This document shows positions 48,691-58,172 of a stretch of DNA of 64,000 nt, one piece after another; position 1 is the stretch's first letter, and the number at the start of each line of letters is the position of its first letter. The translations under genes were made by a program, and so were the position numbers. The stretch lies in the NCBI RefSeq assembly GCF_900199215.1, contig NZ_FZQA01000007.1, positions 94,160 through 158,159 of the forward strand, written 5' to 3'. The DNA comes from Amphiplicatus metriothermophilus. GTDB lineage: Bacteria; Pseudomonadota; Alphaproteobacteria; Caulobacterales; Parvularculaceae. A model generated the notes under the pieces. The model worked only from the letters and a program-made list of their open reading frames with translations. It made no database searches and had not been told where the DNA came from.

Positions 48691-49768
48691 CTAATACCGG
48701 TAAAGCCGCACGCGCTGAACGCCGAACTGGTCGGGCGGCAGGCGGATGTGCCGGCCCTGATGGGTCTGGTCGCCATTGAGGCGCCGGCCTGGGATCCAGC
48801 GGCCCGCCTCGAACCGGCCCTCCCAGGCGGACTCGACGCCTGCGCGTTCGTCGCCGGCGACGGTCTCGAACGTCACGACGATCCCCTTGCCGGCGATGAG
48901 AAACTCGTCCTCGCCGAGGCGCAGCACGAGCCCGCCATGGGCGGCGGCGTTCTGCGCGTCTTGCGGCGTCCACGGATCGACGAAGGAGACGTTGAACCGG
49001 TAAGAGCCGAAGACGTGGCGCTGCGGCGCTGCATCGACCTCGCCCTCGAAGTCGACGGGCGGGCGGAAGCCGGCGATGTCGTCCGCACCCTGACGCTCCA
49101 GAATGAGCGGCGCGAGGCTCGCGAGCAGGCGATAGGCTTCGCCGAGAGGGTCCTCGTCCGGATTCTCAATGGATTCGATCGAGAGCGGACTGAATCCGAT
49201 CGCGTCGAGCGCGCCGAAGGCGTAAAAGGCGTTGGCGGGCGCTTCCGGCGCGGGGGCTGTGATCGCGCGCCTCGGGAATCATGCCGATCTCGTTCTCGAC
49301 CTGGACCATGACGACGGTGCGATGCTTCGCGTCGACCTCGGCGAGATGAGTCATCAGCGCGACCAAGGCCTTGCGGTCGGCGTCGAGATTGGCCTCGCTG
49401 AAGGGAGAGAGGATCTCCTGCCGGGTCCCGTCTTTCGTTTCGGCGCGGGGAAAACGGGCCGCATCGCGCTTCGCCCAGGCCGGCGCATAGCTCGACATGG
49501 AGTTCTTCCAGCTCCCGAACCACAGCAGGACGAGGCGCTGATCGTGAGCCCGCGCGCGTTTGAGGAGCGCGTCGACCAGCGAAAAGTCGAAACGGCCCTC
49601 TTCCGGCTCGATCATTTCCCAATAGACGGGCGCGAGCACGGCATTGAGGCCGAGCGCGGAAAGGCGCGGCCAGATCTCGTCCATACAGGCGAGGCTCGAC
49701 GCGCTGGAATTGCCGAGCTCGCCGCCGCAGCGAAGATGAGCAGACGCATGAATTCCCGCATCCTGCGA
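48691..49768 (-). pseudogene. Decayed GH35-like beta-galactosidase (DUF5597 type)
   Basis: Remains of a secreted glycoside hydrolase. The first part, in one frame, reads GGELGNSSASSLACMDEIWPRL and continues to VQVENEIGMIPEARDH (49720 to about 49260), matching the GH35 barrel with its NEIG catalytic region. The C-terminal part, ANAFYAFGALDAIGFSPLSIES through LRLGEDEFLI to the stop at 48691, lies in another frame. The join near 49240-49265 lacks the roughly 150 residues expected between them. No start or signal peptide exists: a TGA lies in frame at 49769. So it has a 5' truncation, an internal deletion and a frameshift. Confidence 0.8.
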
Positions 49769-49883
49769 TCATGGCCGACTCAGCTGTTCGAGTCGCGATC
49801 GGCTTGCCGAGGCGCGGAGTTGAAAAAAGTGTCTTAAAACCGTGAGAAATTAGTCAGGTTACTCGCCGGCTGCGTCGCGCGCC

Positions 49884-51131
49884 TTGACCCGCCCGACGGT
49901 TCCTTCCAGAAAAGCCGCCGACGCATTTCTCAGGGGCGATAACAGAGAAGGGCGGCTGGGCAGCCAGGGGAGGGCGACTCCGATTGCGGCGAAAAGCGCG
50001 CGAGCGGGGAGCGCCGACGAGGGAAGATTGTCAGACTTGATCGCGGGCGCGCGGGAGCGGAGGCGAAGGCCTCGCCCCCTTATCCATATCGGCTATCACA
50101 AGACGGCGTCGACCTGGCTTCAGCGTTTCCTGTTCCGGGACGCCGGCTGCGGCTTCTTCTGGATGGACGTCGAGAAGAATCTTTTTCTTTCCCATCCGCT
50201 CCGATTCGACGCGGCGCGATGCCGGGCGCGCTACGAAGCCCTGCGGGAGGCCGCGCCGCCGGGCGCCGTTCCCGTCCTCAGCAACGAAAGGCTGTCCGGT
50301 CATCCGCATTCGGGCGGCTATGACTGCGAGACCATCGCGCGCCGGTTGCGCGCCGTCTTTCCCGACGGGCGCGTTCTGATCGTCATCCGCGAACAGAAGG
50401 CGGCGATCCTGTCCGCCTACAAACAATATGTGAAGAAGGGCGGCATGCGCTCCCTCGTCGGCTATCTGAGGCCGCAGCGCGACGGGCACGTGCCGCAGTT
50501 CGATCCCGATCACTTCGCCTATGACGCGATCATCGAGCTCTATCAGACGCTGTTCGGCGCGGAAAACGTCTGCGTGCTCGCCTATGAGGACTTCGCAAGC
50601 GCGCCGGAAGCGTTCCTGTCGAGGGTCGCCTCCTTCGCGGGAGTTCCGCCTGTCGCCGGCCTGCCCGTCTCGCGCAGGGCGAACGCCCAAGCGCCGGCGG
50701 TCACTGTCTGGCTCAAGGCGCGCCTCAATCTTTTCATTCGCGCCGATACGGTCAACGGGTCCAGTCCGCTGGCGAGTCCTCTTGGCGCGGCGCTTTTCCT
50801 TCCCTTCGTTACGATCGTCGGCAGACTCGTTCCGCCTGCGCTCAATCGATGGCTCGAACGGCGTTGGCGCGAAGAGATCGAGGCGGCTTTTGCGACATAT
50901 TTCGCCGGGAGCAATCGTCGAACGAAGGAATTGACGGGAATCGATCTCGAGCGCCCGGATCGAACGCCGGAGCGCGCAGCCGACGCGTTGCGGCCGCCGG
51001 CGCGCGACGGATCGGAAGCCGCGCGCGGGCTCGGCGCCGGCGAGGGGCGGGCGTCCTCCGTCCCTGCTTCGAAGAATCGGCTGTCGGGCTCGTCGGCGCG
51101 GATCGCAGGCCGCGGCCGCATTCAGACGTGA
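49884..51131 (+). CDS. PAPS-dependent sulfotransferase-like protein
   Basis: Protein of up to 415 residues. RPLIHIGYHKTASTWLQRFLF near residue 64 fits the 5'-phosphosulfate-binding loop of sulfotransferases; VLIVIREQKAAILSAYKQYVKKGG near residue 165 fits the 3'-phosphate-binding helix; and VLAYEDFASAPEAFLSRVASFAG near 230 is a late family stretch. The TTG start at 49884 gives 60 low-complexity residues before the domain, so the real start is probably nearer to 50030. The C-terminal 80 residues are disordered-looking and basic. Substrate unknown; PAPS could come from CysNC. Confidence 0.7.
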   Translation: MTRPTVPSRKAADAFLRGDNREGRLGSQGRATPIAAKSARAGSADEGRLSDLIAGARERRRRPRPLIHIGYHKTASTWLQRFLFRDAGCGFFWMDVEKNLFLSHPLRFDAARCRARYEALREAAPPGAVPVLSNERLSGHPHSGGYDCETIARRLRAVFPDGRVLIVIREQKAAILSAYKQYVKKGGMRSLVGYLRPQRDGHVPQFDPDHFAYDAIIELYQTLFGAENVCVLAYEDFASAPEAFLSRVASFAGVPPVAGLPVSRRANAQAPAVTVWLKARLNLFIRADTVNGSSPLASPLGAALFLPFVTIVGRLVPPALNRWLERRWREEIEAAFATYFAGSNRRTKELTGIDLERPDRTPERAADALRPPARDGSEAARGLGAGEGRASSVPASKNRLSGSSARIAGRGRIQT

Positions 51132-51141
51132 AGGCGCGGCG

Positions 51142-51891
51142 ATGACGGCGTGGGAGCTCGCCCTTCTGGCGCTTGCCGGCGTCGCCTGCGGCTGGATCAA
51201 CGTGCTCGCCGGCGGCGGCTCGCTGCTGACGGTGCCGACCATGGTGTTTCTCGGCCTGCCGGGGCCGGTCGCCAACGGCACCAACCGGATCGCCATCATC
51301 GCCCAGAACATCGTCGCGGTCGGTTCGTTCCGCGCGCAGGGCTTCGCCGATTTCAGGCTGAGCGCGACCCTCGCCGCGGCCGCTTCGGTCGGCGCCTTCG
51401 CCGGGGCGATGGTCGGCGTGCGCCTCGACGGCGCGTGGTTCGACCGGGTGCTCGCGCTCACCATGATCGGCGTGTTGATCCTGATGGCGACCGGCCGCGA
51501 CCGGCCCGCGCCGCCGCCCGACGCGTCCCCGCAGGCCCGCAACCTGGTCCTCGGACATGTCCTGATGGTCGGGGCCGGCTTCTGGGGCGGCTTCATCCAG
51601 ATCGGCGTCGGCTTCCTGATGATGCCGATCCTCTATCGGACGATGGGCCTCGACCTGGTCCGCGTGAACATGCACAAGGTGTTCATCGCCCTTGTCTTTT
51701 CGGTCGTGGCGCTGGCCGTGTTCGCAGCGCGGACCGAGATCGCCTGGACCGCGGGGGCGGCGCTCGCCGCCGGCAACGCGCTGGGCGGGCTTTTGGGCGC
51801 GCGCGCGACCGTGCGCGAGGGCGCGCCTCTCATCAAGAAAGTCTTTTACGCCGCGGTCGCAGCGATGGCGGTCAAGCTGTTGTTTTTCTGA
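51142..51891 (+). CDS. TauE/SafE family permease
   Basis: Membrane protein of 249 residues with about eight segments. Motifs: CGWINVLAGGGSLLTVPTMVFLGLPG near residue 14 and GHVLMVGAGFWGGFIQIGVGFLMM near 138, the two half-repeats of the family. It begins 10 nt after the sulfotransferase-like gene and may be co-transcribed. Export of sulfite or a sulfonate is inferred from family. Third TauE-type permease in the window. Confidence 0.88.
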   Translation: MTAWELALLALAGVACGWINVLAGGGSLLTVPTMVFLGLPGPVANGTNRIAIIAQNIVAVGSFRAQGFADFRLSATLAAAASVGAFAGAMVGVRLDGAWFDRVLALTMIGVLILMATGRDRPAPPPDASPQARNLVLGHVLMVGAGFWGGFIQIGVGFLMMPILYRTMGLDLVRVNMHKVFIALVFSVVALAVFAARTEIAWTAGAALAAGNALGGLLGARATVREGAPLIKKVFYAAVAAMAVKLLFF

Positions 51892-52113
51892 AGCTGGAGG
51901 CGGCCGGAACAAGACTCGGCGCGCCTGTCAAGCGCTGGTTTTCCTGAGGCGTTACGCCGCCGGACGCGCGGCCCGCGCGCTTTTGACACTAAGCCCTTGT
52001 TAAGGCACGAATGGCGCGCCTTCGGGCTGCGACAACGCGCGCGCCCGGCGCGTCCCCGAGGGTCCTCCGGCGAGGCCGGAAAGCAAAAAAAACATTCAGG
52101 AAAAGGCGGCTCC

Positions 52114-53655
52114 ATGAAAGTCCATCCCGTCCGCGCCCATCGATCCAAGGACAACCTCAAGCGCGAGGATCAGCTCGCCTGGAAGATCGCCGAAGTCGCC
52201 GCCGATCCCGTCGAGGTCGAGACCGACGTCGCGGAGATGATCGTCAACCGCATCATCGACAACGCGGCGGTGGCGATCGCCTCGCTCAACCGCGGCCCGA
52301 TCAAGTCTGCCCGCGCGATGGCTGACGCCCATCCGCGCGCCGGCGGGGCGACGCTGTTCGGCAGGCCGGCCGGGCATCGCGTCCACGCCGAATGGGCGGC
52401 CTGGGCCAACGGCGTGGCGGTGCGCGAGCTCGATTATCACGACACTTTTCTGGCTGCGGACTATTCGCACCCGGCCGACAACATCCCGCCGATCCTCGCC
52501 GTCGCCCAGCAATGCGGCAAGGACGGGCGCGCGCTCGTCCGCGGCATTGCGACGGGATATGAGATCCAGGTCAATCTGGTGAAGGCGATCTGCCTGCACG
52601 AGCACAAGATCGACCACATCGCCCATATCGGGCCGTCGGCGGCCGCCGGCGTGGGCGCGCTGCTCGATCTGCCGACGGCGGTCATCTATCAGGCGGTGCA
52701 GCAGGGCCTGCACACGACGATCACCACGCGCCAGTCGCGCAAGGGCGAGATTTCAAGCTGGAAGGCCTATGCGCCCGCCTATGCCGGCAAGCAGGCGATC
52801 GAGGCCGTGGACCGCGCCATGCGCGGCGAAGGGAGCCCAAGCCCGATCTATGAAGGCGAGGATTCGGTGATCGCCTGGATCCTCAACGGGCGCACCGCGC
52901 GCGACAAGGGCGAGAGCCCCTATGAGCCGACCTATCACGTGCCGCTGCCGGAGAAGGGCGAGCCCAAGCGCGCGATCCTCGAGACCTACACCAAGGAGCA
53001 TTCGGCCGAGTACCAGAGCCAGGCGCTCATCGACCTCGCTTTTCGCATGGGCCGTGAGATCGAAAAGCGCGGCGGCTTCGACAAGGTGAAGTCGATCGTT
53101 CTGCACACGTCCCATCACACCCATTACGTCATCGGCACGGGGAGCGGCGACCCGCAGAAGATGGACCCGAATGCGAGTCGGGAAACCCTCGATCACTCGA
53201 TCATGTACATCTTCGCCGTGGCGCTGCAGGACGGGCAATGGCATCACGTGAAGTCCTATGCGCCCGAGCGCGCGCGCCGGCCCGACACCGTGCGGCTCTG
53301 GCGCAAGATCTCGACCGTCGAAGATCCCGAGTGGACGCGGCGCTATCACAGCCGCGACCCGAAGGAGAAAGCCTTCGGCGCGCGCGTGGTCGCGACCTTC
53401 GAGGACGGCTCGGAGCTCGTGGACGAGCTCGGCGTCGCCAATGCGCACCCCCTGGGGGCGCGCCCCTTCGGGAGGGCGGAGTATATCAGGAAGTTCAGAA
53501 CGCTGACGGACGATATTCTCGATCCGGCCGAATCCGAGCGGTTCCTCGATCTCGTCCAGCGCCTGCCGGACCTGTCCGCTGACGAGGTCGTGATGCTCAA
53601 CCCCGTCGCGCCGGAGGGCTATTTGCAGGAGAATGCGGCGAAGGGGATTTTTTAG
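52114..53655 (+). CDS. prpD: 2-methylcitrate dehydratase
   Basis: MmgE/PrpD-family dehydratase of 513 residues that removes water from 2-methylcitrate in propionyl-CoA breakdown. Recognisable: [24 protein letters not shown] near 44, [28 protein letters not shown] near 105, [24 protein letters not shown] near 215, and [18 protein letters not shown] near 353. The length (about 510) fits PrpD rather than shorter MmgE-like proteins. ATG 52114 follows AGGAAAAGG. prpB and prpC follow on the same strand after a toxin-antitoxin pair. The 222-nt upstream gap may hold a promoter (TTGACA near 51983) but I cannot pair a -10. Confidence 0.93.
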   Translation: MKVHPVRAHRSKDNLKREDQLAWKIAEVAADPVEVETDVAEMIVNRIIDNAAVAIASLNRGPIKSARAMADAHPRAGGATLFGRPAGHRVHAEWAAWANGVAVRELDYHDTFLAADYSHPADNIPPILAVAQQCGKDGRALVRGIATGYEIQVNLVKAICLHEHKIDHIAHIGPSAAAGVGALLDLPTAVIYQAVQQGLHTTITTRQSRKGEISSWKAYAPAYAGKQAIEAVDRAMRGEGSPSPIYEGEDSVIAWILNGRTARDKGESPYEPTYHVPLPEKGEPKRAILETYTKEHSAEYQSQALIDLAFRMGREIEKRGGFDKVKSIVLHTSHHTHYVIGTGSGDPQKMDPNASRETLDHSIMYIFAVALQDGQWHHVKSYAPERARRPDTVRLWRKISTVEDPEWTRRYHSRDPKEKAFGARVVATFEDGSELVDELGVANAHPLGARPFGRAEYIRKFRTLTDDILDPAESERFLDLVQRLPDLSADEVVMLNPVAPEGYLQENAAKGIF

Positions 53656-53688
53656 GGGCGCGGCGCGCCTTGACGGGCGATTCCCCAA

Positions 53689-53710
53689 TTCTTACTCTTA
53701 CTGGTAAGAA
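53689..53710 (+). promoter_or_regulatory. Palindromic operator candidate of the TA module
   Basis: Perfect 14-bp palindrome TCTTACTGGTAAGA at 53696-53709, 11 nt before the antitoxin start. It is nested in a longer symmetric TTCTTAC...GTAAGAA (53689-53710), with CTTACT directly repeated. AbrB-type antitoxins bind such symmetric sites for autoregulation. Confidence 0.6.
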
Positions 53711-53720
53711 AGGGTCATGC

Positions 53721-53954
53721 ATGCGCATCACCTCCAAAGGCCAGGTCACCATCCCGCAGGACATTCGCGAGCGGGCGGGGCTTCTGCCGGGCGCCGAGAT
53801 CGAATTCGAGTATGACGGCCGGGTCGTCCGCCTCTACAAGGCGCGCGCGCCCAAAAAGGCGGGGCGCGGCGCCGCGCTGACGGCGCGCATGCGCGGCCGC
53901 GGCGACGTGAAAATGACGACCGACGAGATCATGGCGCTGACGCGGTCGGGATGA
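53721..53954 (+). CDS. AbrB/MazE-type antitoxin
   Basis: DNA-binding antitoxin of 77 residues. The swapped-hairpin AbrB domain is at the N-terminus: MRITSKGQVTIPQDIRERAGLLPG then AEIEFEYDG, a family hallmark. The C-terminal Arg-rich tail with DVKMTTDEIMALTR probably wraps the toxin. ATG 53721 is chosen because the domain starts there, with GAAAGGG before it. It overlaps the PIN toxin by 4 nt (ATGA), typical of VapBC modules. Confidence 0.9.
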   Translation: MRITSKGQVTIPQDIRERAGLLPGAEIEFEYDGRVVRLYKARAPKKAGRGAALTARMRGRGDVKMTTDEIMALTRSG

Positions 53955-54373
53955 GCGCCGTCCTCGTCGATTCGAACGTCCTGCTCGACGTCTTCACCGA
54001 AGACGCGGCATGGTTCGAATGGTCGAGCAAGGCCCTGGAAAAGGCCGCGGATGAGTCCCGGCTCGTCATCAACGCCGTGATTTACGCGGAAGCCTCGATC
54101 CGCTTTTCCCGCATCGAGGATTTCGAGGACGCCCTGCCGCGGTCGGCGGTCGAGCGGGAGGCCGTTCCCTTCGAAGCCGCCTTCCTTGCGGGCAAGGCTT
54201 TCGCCGCCTACAGAAAGCGGGGCGGCGGGAGAACGAAAACGCTGCTCGACTTCTTTATCGGCGCCCATGCGGCCGTCGCGGGCTACAGGTTGCTGACGCG
54301 GGATCCGCAGGTCTATCGAGCCTATTTCCCGCGCGTCGCGCTGATCGCGCCGGCGTCAAAAGGGCGGCGATGA
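53951..54373 (+). CDS. PIN-domain toxin (VapC-like)
   Basis: Ribonuclease toxin of 140 residues. The acidic PIN residues are visible: Asp7 in LVDSNVLLDVF, Glu in VIYAEASIRFS near 45, Asp in KTLLDFFIGAHA near 101 and Asp in LTRDPQVYRAYF near 117. It follows its AbrB-type antitoxin with ATGA overlap. The pair is embedded between prpD and prpB on the same strand, and its base composition is not clearly different from the surroundings. Confidence 0.9.
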   Translation: MSAVLVDSNVLLDVFTEDAAWFEWSSKALEKAADESRLVINAVIYAEASIRFSRIEDFEDALPRSAVEREAVPFEAAFLAGKAFAAYRKRGGGRTKTLLDFFIGAHAAVAGYRLLTRDPQVYRAYFPRVALIAPASKGRR

Positions 54374-54542
54374 CGGAATCGACAGGGCGGGTCAGTTAGA
54401 CGACGAGTGGAAGGCGGAAGGGACTTTTTAGCGACGACGCGTGCAGCCCATCCATCGCGACCGATTGCTCATCGGACGATGAGTAATTCTCCTCAGGATG
54501 AGAACGGCGCTGTCTGGATTCGGTTTTGAAAGGCCTGGAAAA

Positions 54543-55454
54543 ATGCTCTTTACCAAGAAAAACCCCGCTGAAAAGCGAGCCGATTTTCGCGCCAAGCTGA
54601 AGTCCGGCGCGCTCCTGCAGTTTCCGGGCGCGTTCAATCCGCTCTGTGCGCAGATGATCGAGCGCAAGGGCTTCGACGGCGTCTACATTTCGGGCGCGGT
54701 CATGTCCGCCGATCTCTGCCTGCCGGATATCGGGCTGGCGACTCTTACCGAGTTCGCGGAGCGCGGCCATCAGATCGCGCGGGTCACCGACCTTCCCGCC
54801 GTCATCGACGTCGACACCGGCTTCGGCGAGCCGATGATGGCGGCGCGCACCATCCGCACGATGGAGGAGATGGGCCTATCCGGCTGTCACATCGAGGATC
54901 AGGTGATGCCGAAGCGCTGCGGCCATCTCGACGGCAAGGAGGTCGTGGAGACGGGCGTCATGGTTCAGCGCGTGAAAGCGGCGGTCGACGCCCGGCGTGA
55001 TGCGAATTTCGTCGTCATCGCGCGCTCGGACGCGCGCGCCGTGGAAGGGCTGGACAAGGCCGTCGACCGGATGAAGGCCTATGTCGACGCCGGCGCCGAC
55101 ATGATCTTCCCCGAGGCGATGCAGAACGAAAAGGAGTTCGAGGCCGTCCGCAAGGCGATTTCGGTTCCGCTGCTCGCCAACATGACCGAGTTCGGCAAGT
55201 CGCGCCTCTTGAACAAGAAGGAACTCGAAAATCTCGGCTTCAACATCGTGATCTATCCGGTCACGACCCTGCGCCTGGCGATGTACGGCGCCGGCAAGGG
55301 GCTCGACGCGATCCTCAGGGACGGGGATCAGAACGGCGTCCTCGACATCATGCAGCACCGGCGCGACCTCTACGATCTTTTGCGCTATGAGGACTACAAC
55401 CAGTTCGACCAGTCGATCTTCAACTTCGAGGTTGGGGACACGCCGAAGGGGTGA
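54543..55454 (+). CDS. prpB: 2-methylisocitrate lyase
   Basis: Isocitrate-lyase family enzyme of 303 residues that splits 2-methylisocitrate to succinate and pyruvate. Marks: LLQFPGAFNPLCAQMIERKGFDGVYISGA near residue 22, VIDVDTGFGE near 88, the catalytic-Cys motif EDQVMPKRCGHLDGKEVV near 118, and FPEAMQNEKEFEAV near 192. The KRCGH form distinguishes it from phosphonopyruvate hydrolases. ATG 54543 is used; the upstream frame to 54498 is not conserved. Followed by a palindromic repeat and prpC. Confidence 0.96.
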   Translation: MLFTKKNPAEKRADFRAKLKSGALLQFPGAFNPLCAQMIERKGFDGVYISGAVMSADLCLPDIGLATLTEFAERGHQIARVTDLPAVIDVDTGFGEPMMAARTIRTMEEMGLSGCHIEDQVMPKRCGHLDGKEVVETGVMVQRVKAAVDARRDANFVVIARSDARAVEGLDKAVDRMKAYVDAGADMIFPEAMQNEKEFEAVRKAISVPLLANMTEFGKSRLLNKKELENLGFNIVIYPVTTLRLAMYGAGKGLDAILRDGDQNGVLDIMQHRRDLYDLLRYEDYNQFDQSIFNFEVGDTPKG

Positions 55455-55459
55455 CGTAT

Positions 55460-55526
55460 TAGTGCGTAGTCCGTCGTACGTAGAATGCTGCGCGACCTTC
55501 AACGACGTACGACGCACTACGAACTA
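55460..55526. repeat. Intergenic long imperfect palindrome (member 4)
   Basis: Arms 55460-55483 and 55503-55526 are 24 nt each and complementary at 21 of 24 positions. The right arm (GCACTACGAACTACGAACTA) differs by 2 of 20 bases from the right arm of the palindrome at 5112-5135, so the two are the same repeat type, 50 kb apart. It lies in the 90-nt gap between prpB and prpC. Confidence 0.7.
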
Positions 55527-55544
55527 CGAACTAAAGGAAGCGCC

Positions 55545-56681
55545 ATGACCGACACGGAAGTCAAATACGGCCTCGCCGGCGTCTACGCCGACGACACGGC
55601 GATCTCGAAGGTGATGCCGGAGATCAATTCGCTCACCTATCGCGGCTACAAGGTCCAGGACCTCGCCGAGAAATGCCGGTTCGAGGAGGTCGCCTGGCTT
55701 ATCTGGAACGGCGATCTGCCGACGCAGGCCCAGCTCGACGCGCTGAACAGGGCCGAGCGGGAAGAGCGCGGGCTGTCGGATGATCTCATTGCGGTGATGC
55801 GCAAGTTCAACAAAAAGGCGCATCCGATGGACACGCTGCGCACCGCCGTTTCGTTCCTCGGCCAGGAGGACGACACGGCGAACGATTCCTCGCCCGAGGG
55901 GCTCTACGCCAAGGCGATCCGGCTTTACGCGAAGATTCCGCAGATCGTGGCGACCGATTATCGCCTGCGCAACGGCAAGGAGCCGGTCGCGCCGTCGAAG
56001 GACCTCGGCTTCTCCGAGAACTTCTTCCACATGTGCTTCGAGAAGGTTCCCGCGCCCGACATCGTCAAGTGTTTCGACATCTCCATGACTCTCTATGCAG
56101 AGCATTCCTTCAACGCCTCGACCTTCACCGCGCGGGTCATCGCCTCGTCGCTGTCGGACATTTATTCGGCCGTCACCGGCGCTATCGGCTCGCTGAAAGG
56201 CCCGCTCCACGGCGGCGCCAACGAGGCGGTGATGCATACGCTGAAGGAGATCGGCTCTCCCGACAACGCCCGCCAGTGGATGCTCGACGCCCTGGCGCAG
56301 AAGAAGCGCGTCATGGGTTTCGGCCACCGGGTCTATCGCAAGGGCGACTCGCGCGTGCCCACCATGACCGAGGCTTACAGGAAAATGGTGGAGGCGATCG
56401 GCACCGAGGAGGCGAGGAAATACTGGGAGATCAGCAAGATTCTCAATGAGACCATGGTCGCCGAGAAGGGCATCTATCCCAATCTCGATTTCCCCGCCGG
56501 ACCGTCCTACTATCTTATGGGCTTCGAAATCCCCATGTTCACGCCTATCTTCGTCATGAGCCGCATCACCGGCTGGACGGCCCATGTGATAGAACAGCTC
56601 GCCGACAACAAGCTCGTCCGTCCGCTCTCGAACTATACGGGCGTCGAGCAGCGCGAGGTCGTTCCCATTGAGAAACGTTAG
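55545..56681 (+). CDS. prpC: 2-methylcitrate synthase
   Basis: Citrate-synthase family enzyme of 378 residues that condenses propionyl-CoA with oxaloacetate. The pattern of a short citrate-synthase fits: INSLTYRGYKVQDLAEKCRFEEVAWLIWNG near residue 25, AEHSFNASTFTARVIASSLSD near 185, GPLHGGANEAVMHTL near 220, MGFGHRVYRKGDSRVPTM near 263 (His, Asp). Because prpB and prpD are adjacent, methylcitrate synthase is preferred over the TCA enzyme, though side activity on acetyl-CoA is likely. ATG 55545 has AAAGGAAG upstream. Confidence 0.9.
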   Translation: MTDTEVKYGLAGVYADDTAISKVMPEINSLTYRGYKVQDLAEKCRFEEVAWLIWNGDLPTQAQLDALNRAEREERGLSDDLIAVMRKFNKKAHPMDTLRTAVSFLGQEDDTANDSSPEGLYAKAIRLYAKIPQIVATDYRLRNGKEPVAPSKDLGFSENFFHMCFEKVPAPDIVKCFDISMTLYAEHSFNASTFTARVIASSLSDIYSAVTGAIGSLKGPLHGGANEAVMHTLKEIGSPDNARQWMLDALAQKKRVMGFGHRVYRKGDSRVPTMTEAYRKMVEAIGTEEARKYWEISKILNETMVAEKGIYPNLDFPAGPSYYLMGFEIPMFTPIFVMSRITGWTAHVIEQLADNKLVRPLSNYTGVEQREVVPIEKR

Positions 56682-56717
56682 AGGCATGCGTTAGGCGCAG
56701 CAGGCGAGGAGCCGCTC

Positions 56718-57308
56718 ATGGGCAATCCCATCGACCGTACGGAAGAAGATCGGCGCAGGGCGATGGAAGCGGTGCGCGAGCTCATACGCTGGATCGGCGA
56801 CGATCCCGAGCGGGAAGGGCTGAAGGACACGCCGCGCCGGGTGATCGAGGCGTTCCTCGAATATTTCCGCGGCTATGAGGAATGTCCCGAGACCTATCTC
56901 ACGCGCACCTTCGAGCAGGTGGGCGGTTATGACGAGATCGTCCTTCTGCGCGACATTCCCTTTCATTCCCATTGCGAACACCACCTGGCGCCGATTATGG
57001 GCAAGGCGCATGTCGCCTATCTGCCGAAAGACAAGGTGGTCGGCATCTCCAAGCTCGCGCGCGTCGTGCACGCCTTCGCCAAGCGCCTCCAGGTGCAGGA
57101 GCGCCTGACGGCCGAGATCGCCGACTGCATCCAGAAGGTGCTGGAGCCCGCAGGCGTCGCCGTGGTGATTGAGGCGACGCACGCCTGCATGACCTGCCGC
57201 GGCGTGGAGACGCCCGACGTCATCATGACCACGAGCCGCATGATGGGCGTCTTCCGCGAGGACGACAAGGCGCGCCACGAGGTGCTGAAGTTGATAGGCT
57301 TCAACTAG
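56718..57308 (+). CDS. folE: GTP cyclohydrolase I
   Basis: Zinc enzyme of 196 residues that makes dihydroneopterin triphosphate from GTP for folate. Conserved: [28 protein letters not shown] near residue 32, the zinc and catalytic part [23 protein letters not shown] near 80 with Cys-Glu-His-His, [25 protein letters not shown] near 108, and HACMTCRGV with the second zinc Cys near 154. GAGGAG lies 7 nt before the ATG. Follows prpC by 36 nt with no functional link. Confidence 0.97.
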   Translation: MGNPIDRTEEDRRRAMEAVRELIRWIGDDPEREGLKDTPRRVIEAFLEYFRGYEECPETYLTRTFEQVGGYDEIVLLRDIPFHSHCEHHLAPIMGKAHVAYLPKDKVVGISKLARVVHAFAKRLQVQERLTAEIADCIQKVLEPAGVAVVIEATHACMTCRGVETPDVIMTTSRMMGVFREDDKARHEVLKLIGFN

Positions 57309-57333
57309 CGGGTTTTGAAAGGAGTCGTTGACC

Positions 57334-58110
57334 ATGGCCTATGAATGCATTCTCGCCGAAAAGGACGGCGAAGTCGGCGTGCTGACTCTCAACCGGCCTG
57401 AAGCGCTCAACGCCTTCTCCGATCAGCTGATGGACGAGGTCACCGACGCGCTGAAGAAATTCGACGCCGACGACGACATCGGCTGCATCGTGCTCATGGG
57501 CTCGGAGAAGGCTTTCGCCGCCGGCGCCGACATCAAGGAGATGGCGTCGAAGTCCTATATCGACGTCTATAGTGAGGACTTCATCACCAAAAACTGGGAG
57601 GAGGCGACGCGCGTGCGCAAGCCGATCATCGCCGCGGTCGCCGGCTACGCGCTCGGCGGCGGCTGCGAGCTCGCCCTCATGTGCGACTTCATCATCGCCG
57701 CCGACAACGCCAAGTTCGCCCAGCCGGAGATCACCATCGGCGCCATGCCGGGCGCCGGCGGCACCCAGCGCCTCGCGCGCTTCATCGGCAAGTCGAAAGC
57801 GATGGATATGTGCCTGACCGGGCGCATGATGGACGCGCAGGAGGCCGAACGCTGCGGCCTCGTCTCGCGCATCGTGCCCAAGGGCGAGCTCAGGGCTGAA
57901 GCGATCAAGGTCGCCAGGCAGATCGCCGACTTCTCGCGGCCCATCGCCATGCTGACGAAAGAGGCGGTTAACCGCGCTTATGAAACGACCTTGTCGGAAG
58001 GGGTGCGGTTCGAGCGGCGCGTCTTCCATTCCGTCTTCGCCCTCGAAGACCAGAAGGAAGGCATGACCGCCTTCATCGAGAAACGAAAGCCGTCCTTCAA
58101 GAACCGCTAG
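57334..58110 (+). CDS. Enoyl-CoA hydratase (crotonase)
   Basis: Enzyme of 258 residues that hydrates enoyl-CoA, probably short-chain (crotonyl-CoA). Oxyanion-hole segment [17 protein letters not shown] near residue 56; both catalytic Glu regions lie in [39 protein letters not shown] near 105-140. The length and sequence fit the FadB1/EchA hydratase type. ATG 57334 is chosen over a TTG at 57328 because GGAG is 9 nt before it. It may act after glutaryl-CoA dehydrogenase, although it is 36 kb away. Confidence 0.93.
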   Translation: MAYECILAEKDGEVGVLTLNRPEALNAFSDQLMDEVTDALKKFDADDDIGCIVLMGSEKAFAAGADIKEMASKSYIDVYSEDFITKNWEEATRVRKPIIAAVAGYALGGGCELALMCDFIIAADNAKFAQPEITIGAMPGAGGTQRLARFIGKSKAMDMCLTGRMMDAQEAERCGLVSRIVPKGELRAEAIKVARQIADFSRPIAMLTKEAVNRAYETTLSEGVRFERRVFHSVFALEDQKEGMTAFIEKRKPSFKNR

Positions 58111-58172
58111 GAGCCTGACGGCGCGGGGGAGCGGGCGCGAAGCGCCTCGCGGCGGTCCCGCGGGAGACATGG

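Noticed and set aside
53689..53710. Idea that this palindrome is a transcription terminator of prpD
   Set aside because: It is AT-rich with no GC-rich stem and no T-run; an operator is the better reading.
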